Made by a program: the position numbers and the translations under genes
The notes under the pieces: generated by a model
Databases searched by the model: none
What the model was told of the DNA's origin: nothing
The model's input: the letters and a program-made list of their open reading frames with translations, nothing else
Shown here: in pieces, positions 5,574 through 7,699 of the stretch
Layout of the letters: each line of letters begins with the position of its first letter
Numbering within the stretch: the stretch's first letter is position 1
Assembly: GCA_900319985.1 (NCBI GenBank)
Contig: ONQL01000071.1
Span: 1-7,699 of the forward strand
Direction of reading: 5' to 3'
Origin: an uncultured Methanobrevibacter sp.
GTDB taxonomy: Archaea; Methanobacteriota; Methanobacteria; Methanobacteriales; Methanobacteriaceae
Length of the DNA: 7,699 nt

Positions 5574-6332
5574 ATGGTTAACTGTCCAAATTGCGGCAAT
5601 GATGCGGGAGACAGCAAGTTCTGTCCAAATTGCGGAACAAAAATCGAAAAGAAAATGCCCAGATTATTCTGTCCTGAATGTGGAAGTGATGTTGGCAACA
5701 GCAAGTTCTGTCCAAATTGCGGAGCTAAAATCCTGAATGAAAAGCCTAAGTCATTCTGCCCTAAGTGTGGGAGTGATGTTGGCGACAGTGCATTTTGTCC
5801 AAATTGCGGAACTAAAATAGGTGGAAATGATTCAGAGAATGATTGGGTAAATACAATTGTAGAAAAAAGCGACAATCTCTCCGGACGGCTTGCAAACAGG
5901 CTCAAAAAAAGTAAATCTGTAGATTCATTTTTTGACAAGACCTCTTCAAAAGCTTTTGAAATGCAAAAAAAGACACTTGATAACGCTGCAAACAGGGCAT
6001 ATTGGGAAAATTTGGATCCTCATTTTTTTGAAGTATATGACTCGATTGAAAATGAGGAGTTAAAAACCCTTTTCTGGCTGGAACGGTCTAATTTAGGTTC
6101 CGGCATTTTCATTTCTCCAACTACAGGTCTTTCTAAAGAAGAAGCTGTTAAATTCTATGAAGATCTTTTAAAAGACCTAAAAGAAGAAATCAATCAGGAA
6201 AAAGCAAACGGAACATTTGACCTTGAGGATTTTCACCGAAAAAAACTGAAGAGAAGTACAATAGAAAACGTATCTTCCGTTGGAGTGCCTAAAGTGCTCA
6301 GGTCAATGCACAAGTTAAACAAAAAGAAATAA
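5574..6332 (+). CDS. Triple zinc-ribbon protein with unrecognised C-terminal domain
   Basis: This is a 252-residue protein from the ATG at 5574. The first 85 residues are three tandem zinc ribbons of 29 residues each: C4/C7/C17/C20, C33/C36/C46/C49 and C62/C65/C75/C78, each CPxCGxDxGxSxFCPNCGxKI. A basic linker (LANRLKKSKS, about 106-115) is followed by a mainly helical, mixed-charge region to the end, with FFEVYDSIENEELKTLFWLER at about 151-171 and a lysine-rich finish (HKLNKKK). I do not recognise the C-terminal domain. No signal peptide or membrane segment is visible. It is the last gene of the operon, 22 bases after the repeat gene, and a T-rich terminator follows at once. Ribbons of this type in archaea often mediate protein contacts in multi-subunit assemblies or bind nucleic acid; the sequence alone does not say which. 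The same ribbon style closes the first gene of the operon. Confidence 0.85.
   Translation: MVNCPNCGNDAGDSKFCPNCGTKIEKKMPRLFCPECGSDVGNSKFCPNCGAKILNEKPKSFCPKCGSDVGDSAFCPNCGTKIGGNDSENDWVNTIVEKSDNLSGRLANRLKKSKSVDSFFDKTSSKAFEMQKKTLDNAANRAYWENLDPHFFEVYDSIENEELKTLFWLERSNLGSGIFISPTTGLSKEEAVKFYEDLLKDLKEEINQEKANGTFDLEDFHRKKLKRSTIENVSSVGVPKVLRSMHKLNKKK
5583..5843 (+). repeat. 87-bp tandem repeat, three zinc-ribbon units
   Basis: Three units begin at 5583, 5670 and 5757, each coding one 29-residue ribbon. A 26-base stretch is identical at 5611-5636 and 5698-5723, exactly 87 bases apart, and TGTCCAAATTGCGGA recurs in the third unit. The DNA-level identity points to fairly recent duplication or gene conversion within the gene. 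Confidence 0.85.
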
Positions 6333-6333
6333 T

Positions 6334-6356
6334 CTTTTTCTTTTTTCTCTTTTTTT
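6334..6356 (+). terminator. T-rich terminator of the four-gene operon
   Basis: CT5-CT6-CTC-T7-type pyrimidine tract begins two bases after the stop at 6330-6332. It is broken only by C residues. Further T8 (6392-6399) and T9 (6457-6465) runs lie in the same spacer and could act as backups. The spacer to the next gene (6333-6546) otherwise holds only AT-rich sequence and the next promoter. Confidence 0.65.
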
Positions 6357-6484
6357 AGACTATTTAAAAAACTTTGTTGATTTTCTAAATCTTTTTTTTG
6401 TGGCTTGTCATTCCAAATGAGTTTTCTTCTATATAGTTTTATTGATTTTTGCATTGTTTTTTTTTGGAAAACATTTTCAATTTT

Positions 6485-6500
6485 GGGAAAAGTTATATTA
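6485..6500 (+). promoter_or_regulatory. Promoter of the secreted-protein gene
   Basis: GGGAAAAG at 6485-6492, a purine-rich BRE-like stretch, abuts TTATATTA at 6493-6500. A start about 25 bases downstream would give a leader of around 25 bases. A second AT box, AATAATATATTA at 6513-6524, could give a nearly leaderless transcript. Confidence 0.5.
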
Positions 6501-6546
6501 CAAAAAATAATTAATAATATATTAGTGAAGTAAATTGTGGTATGAT

Positions 6547-7485
6547 ATGAATTTCAAGAAAATATTCCTGTTGGTATGCTTTTTTGTCTGTCTGTCTGGT
6601 GCTGTAATATGTGCAAGCGATGTAGGTGAGACTGAGTTTGATACAGATTTCAATGAATCACATTTTCAATGCTGTTCATTTGCTATTCAGGAAAAAGACG
6701 AAACTGTTTTCGCTTTTAGACAAGATGCTGAATTAAGTGATGACGGGGTGGTTATACATAATGATACATTGAATGATCGGGAAATTATTGTACAAGAAAT
6801 AGAGGCTCCGGATACTCATTTCATTCATGCAATGATTACTGAAGATGGATGGATTGCAAGTCATGGTGGAGAGTCTTCAAATGACACTGAAACAGAGGAA
6901 ATGGAGAATATTGCCCGTGAAATGCTTTCTTCCAAAAAGATTTCATCAGATTCCCTCAGCGAGATTCAAAAAATCTTTAACAAATACGGTTACGGTCATT
7001 TTTTCATCAAGTCTCCTGATGGAAAATACGGCGTGGTTTATAATGAAACTGTTTTGATGGGTAATTTAAACATTGGCGATTTTTTAGTTGTTCCAAATGA
7101 GTATTACGGCTTTAGCGAAGGAAAATATACTGATTATTCAGAAGACCCTGTCGATGCTATTGTTAAAATCTGTTCTTATGAGAATTCAGGTACAAATAGG
7201 CGTAATGTTTATTCCTATGATTATAAGTTGCAGGATACTGATGATGGGAAAAAATATGGTGTAAATGTTTATGTGGCTAATGACAACGGCCAGAATGTTG
7301 GTTTGAACACTTCAGAAATTGTTAGCTATTTCTATTTTAATAATGATTTCTATTCGCCCTCAGCAATTCCCGAAAACCCGGACAAGTTATATGTTGGGGA
7401 TTACATTTTTGAAAATCAATCCGAGTATTATGTCAATAAAGTTAAAATCTTTCAAGAAATTGCTGATTATCTAAATCCATTTTAG
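6547..7485 (+). CDS. Secreted protein of unknown function, possible Ntn-hydrolase-like
   Basis: From the ATG at 6547 this is 312 residues. A signal peptide is clear: MNFKK, a hydrophobic core to about residue 20, and a likely cut near ICA-SD (residue 23). The in-frame TTG at 6535 would add four residues and spoil the n-region, so it is rejected; GTGGT at 6537-6541 may be the ribosome binding site. The mature part starts with an acidic stretch, then QCCSF (C42, C43), VFAFRQDAE (54-62), HAMITEDGWIASHGG (94-108), GYGHFFIKSPDGKYGVVYNET (148-168) and LNIGDFLVVPN (174-184). Six N-glycosylation sequons (N36, N72, N112, N166, N254, N290) fit an extracellular protein. No C-terminal membrane anchor is seen. 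The order Cys-Ser, Phe-Arg-x-Asp, His/Gly motif loosely recalls isopenicillin N-acyltransferase-like Ntn-hydrolases annotated in methanogens; this is a weak impression, and 'unknown secreted protein' is the safe call. Confidence 0.8.
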   Translation: MNFKKIFLLVCFFVCLSGAVICASDVGETEFDTDFNESHFQCCSFAIQEKDETVFAFRQDAELSDDGVVIHNDTLNDREIIVQEIEAPDTHFIHAMITEDGWIASHGGESSNDTETEEMENIAREMLSSKKISSDSLSEIQKIFNKYGYGHFFIKSPDGKYGVVYNETVLMGNLNIGDFLVVPNEYYGFSEGKYTDYSEDPVDAIVKICSYENSGTNRRNVYSYDYKLQDTDDGKKYGVNVYVANDNGQNVGLNTSEIVSYFYFNNDFYSPSAIPENPDKLYVGDYIFENQSEYYVNKVKIFQEIADYLNPF

Positions 7486-7550
7486 TTTTAAAAACCCTGT
7501 TTGGTCTTGAAATTTCAAATCAACAGGGTTTTTGAAAAAGTCTTTTTTTT
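7486..7550 (+). terminator. Hairpin plus T8 terminator of the secreted-protein gene
   Basis: A perfect 12-bp stem pairs 7490-7501 (AAAAACCCTGTT) with 7522-7533; it extends outward by one G-T and three A-T pairs to 7486 and 7537. The 20-base loop contains a second palindrome, TTGAAATTTCAA at 7507-7518. T8 follows at 7543-7550. It starts immediately after the stop codon. Hairpin-type terminators are less usual in archaea than plain T tracts, but this one has both parts. Confidence 0.75.
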
Positions 7551-7581
7551 AATATAAAAATACCATTAAATATCACCAAGA

Positions 7582-7699
7582 TTGAACTACCTCGACTTTA
7601 GAGAAGTCGAGGATTCTTACTTCACGGGCTGATACTCTCCCACGAGAGTAGGATTACCGTGCTATCCCCCCTGCTCCAGAGGTTCATTGTTTCATCGAT
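7582..7699 (-). mobile_element. Right end of an IS200/IS605-family (TnpB) element, partial
   Basis: Read on the minus strand, the edge of the window ends in a 9-bp GC-rich hairpin (7590-7612) followed by TAGTTCAAT, the arrangement seen at right ends of IS605/IS1341-type elements, where a terminal hairpin precedes a TTCAA-like cleavage site. The boundary is placed at about 7582. The body, with tnpB and perhaps tnpA, would lie to the right, outside the window. Sequence left of the boundary returns to AT-rich spacer. It could also be a solo end or a short non-autonomous derivative. Confidence 0.6.
7582..7699 (-). ncRNA. Putative 3' part of TnpB guide RNA (reRNA/omegaRNA)
   Basis: The minus strand of the element end can fold into three stems: the terminal hairpin 7590-7598/7604-7612 (nine pairs, five-base loop), the hairpin 7633-7639/7644-7650 (TACTCTC/GAGAGTA, four-base loop), and an outer stem 7623-7627/7657-7661 (CACGG/CCGTG) that encloses the second hairpin. 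In known TnpB systems the RNA starts inside or near the tnpB 3' end, ends with such a right-end hairpin, and uses the flanking DNA as guide. The RNA would continue into 7581 and leftward as guide. The 5' part is off the window. The call rests on structure and end-motif resemblance; no tnpB catalytic region is visible to confirm it. Confidence 0.55.
7622..7699 (-). CDS. Possible C-terminal tail of TnpB, partial
   Basis: The minus strand is open from the window edge to a TGA at 7624-7622, giving 25 residues that begin IDETMNLWSRGDS and end SWESISP. In TnpB elements the end of the nuclease gene overlaps the guide-RNA scaffold, and the tails there are poorly conserved, so this fits by position. 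No conserved RuvC or zinc-finger motif falls in the window, so the call depends wholly on the element end beside it. If the frame is wrong this stretch is only guide-RNA scaffold. Confidence 0.35.
   Translation of the reverse strand: MDETMNLWSRGDSTVILLSWESISP

Noticed and set aside
5546..5938. 130-residue repetitive open frame on the minus strand (PQFGQN repeats)
   Set aside because: Its repeats are the complement of the CPNCG zinc-ribbon codons, so it is a shadow of the 87-bp units.
6535..6546. TTG start extending the secreted protein by four residues
   Set aside because: It would put LWYD before a textbook MNFKK signal-peptide start, and the ATG at 6547 is the better initiator.

Overview
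The window looks like chromosomal DNA from a low-GC methanogenic archaeon, most likely Methanobrevibacter or another gut or rumen member of the Methanobacteriales. The evidence is a partial archaeal IF-5A with a hypusination site, archaeal TATA boxes (TTTATATAT type), Shine-Dalgarno sites of the GAGG/GGTG/GTGAT kind, long T-tract terminators and AT-rich spacers. The genus is an inference from style and gene content; no rRNA is present.

Layout, left to right. (1) 2-343: 3' part of the gene for translation factor aIF5A, followed 34 bases later by agmatinase speB (378-1244). The pair is metabolically linked, because agmatinase makes the putrescine that leads to spermidine, the donor for hypusine on aIF5A. 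(2) 1277-2098: a membrane protein of the NapH-like type with two [4Fe-4S] ferredoxin motifs. (3) 2189-3526: an NCS2/AzgA-type purine permease with its own TATA box and ribosome binding site. (4) 3665-6332: a compact four-gene operon with its own promoter and T-rich terminator. It encodes a coiled-coil protein with a C-terminal zinc ribbon, a charged protein with one glycine-rich hydrophobic segment, a protein made of 19 tandem 13-residue DxDGDGxxD calcium-loop-like repeats, and a protein with three tandem zinc ribbons and an unrecognised C-terminal domain. I do not recognise this as a described system; it is the most novel part of the window. (5) 6547-7485: a secreted protein with a signal peptide, a Cys-Cys pair and six N-glycosylation sequons, ending in a strong hairpin plus T8 terminator. 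(6) About 7582-7699: what looks like the right end of an IS200/IS605-family (TnpB) element read on the minus strand, with structured stems resembling the 3' part of a TnpB guide RNA (reRNA/omegaRNA). The rest lies beyond the right edge.

How the genes work together: aIF5A/speB form a translation-polyamine pair. The Fe-S membrane protein and the permease look like single transcription units. The four-gene operon is tightly spaced (11, 7 and 22 bases between genes), and its first and last products carry the same style of zinc ribbon, so the products probably act together in or at the inner face of the membrane. No signal peptide is visible in any of the four.
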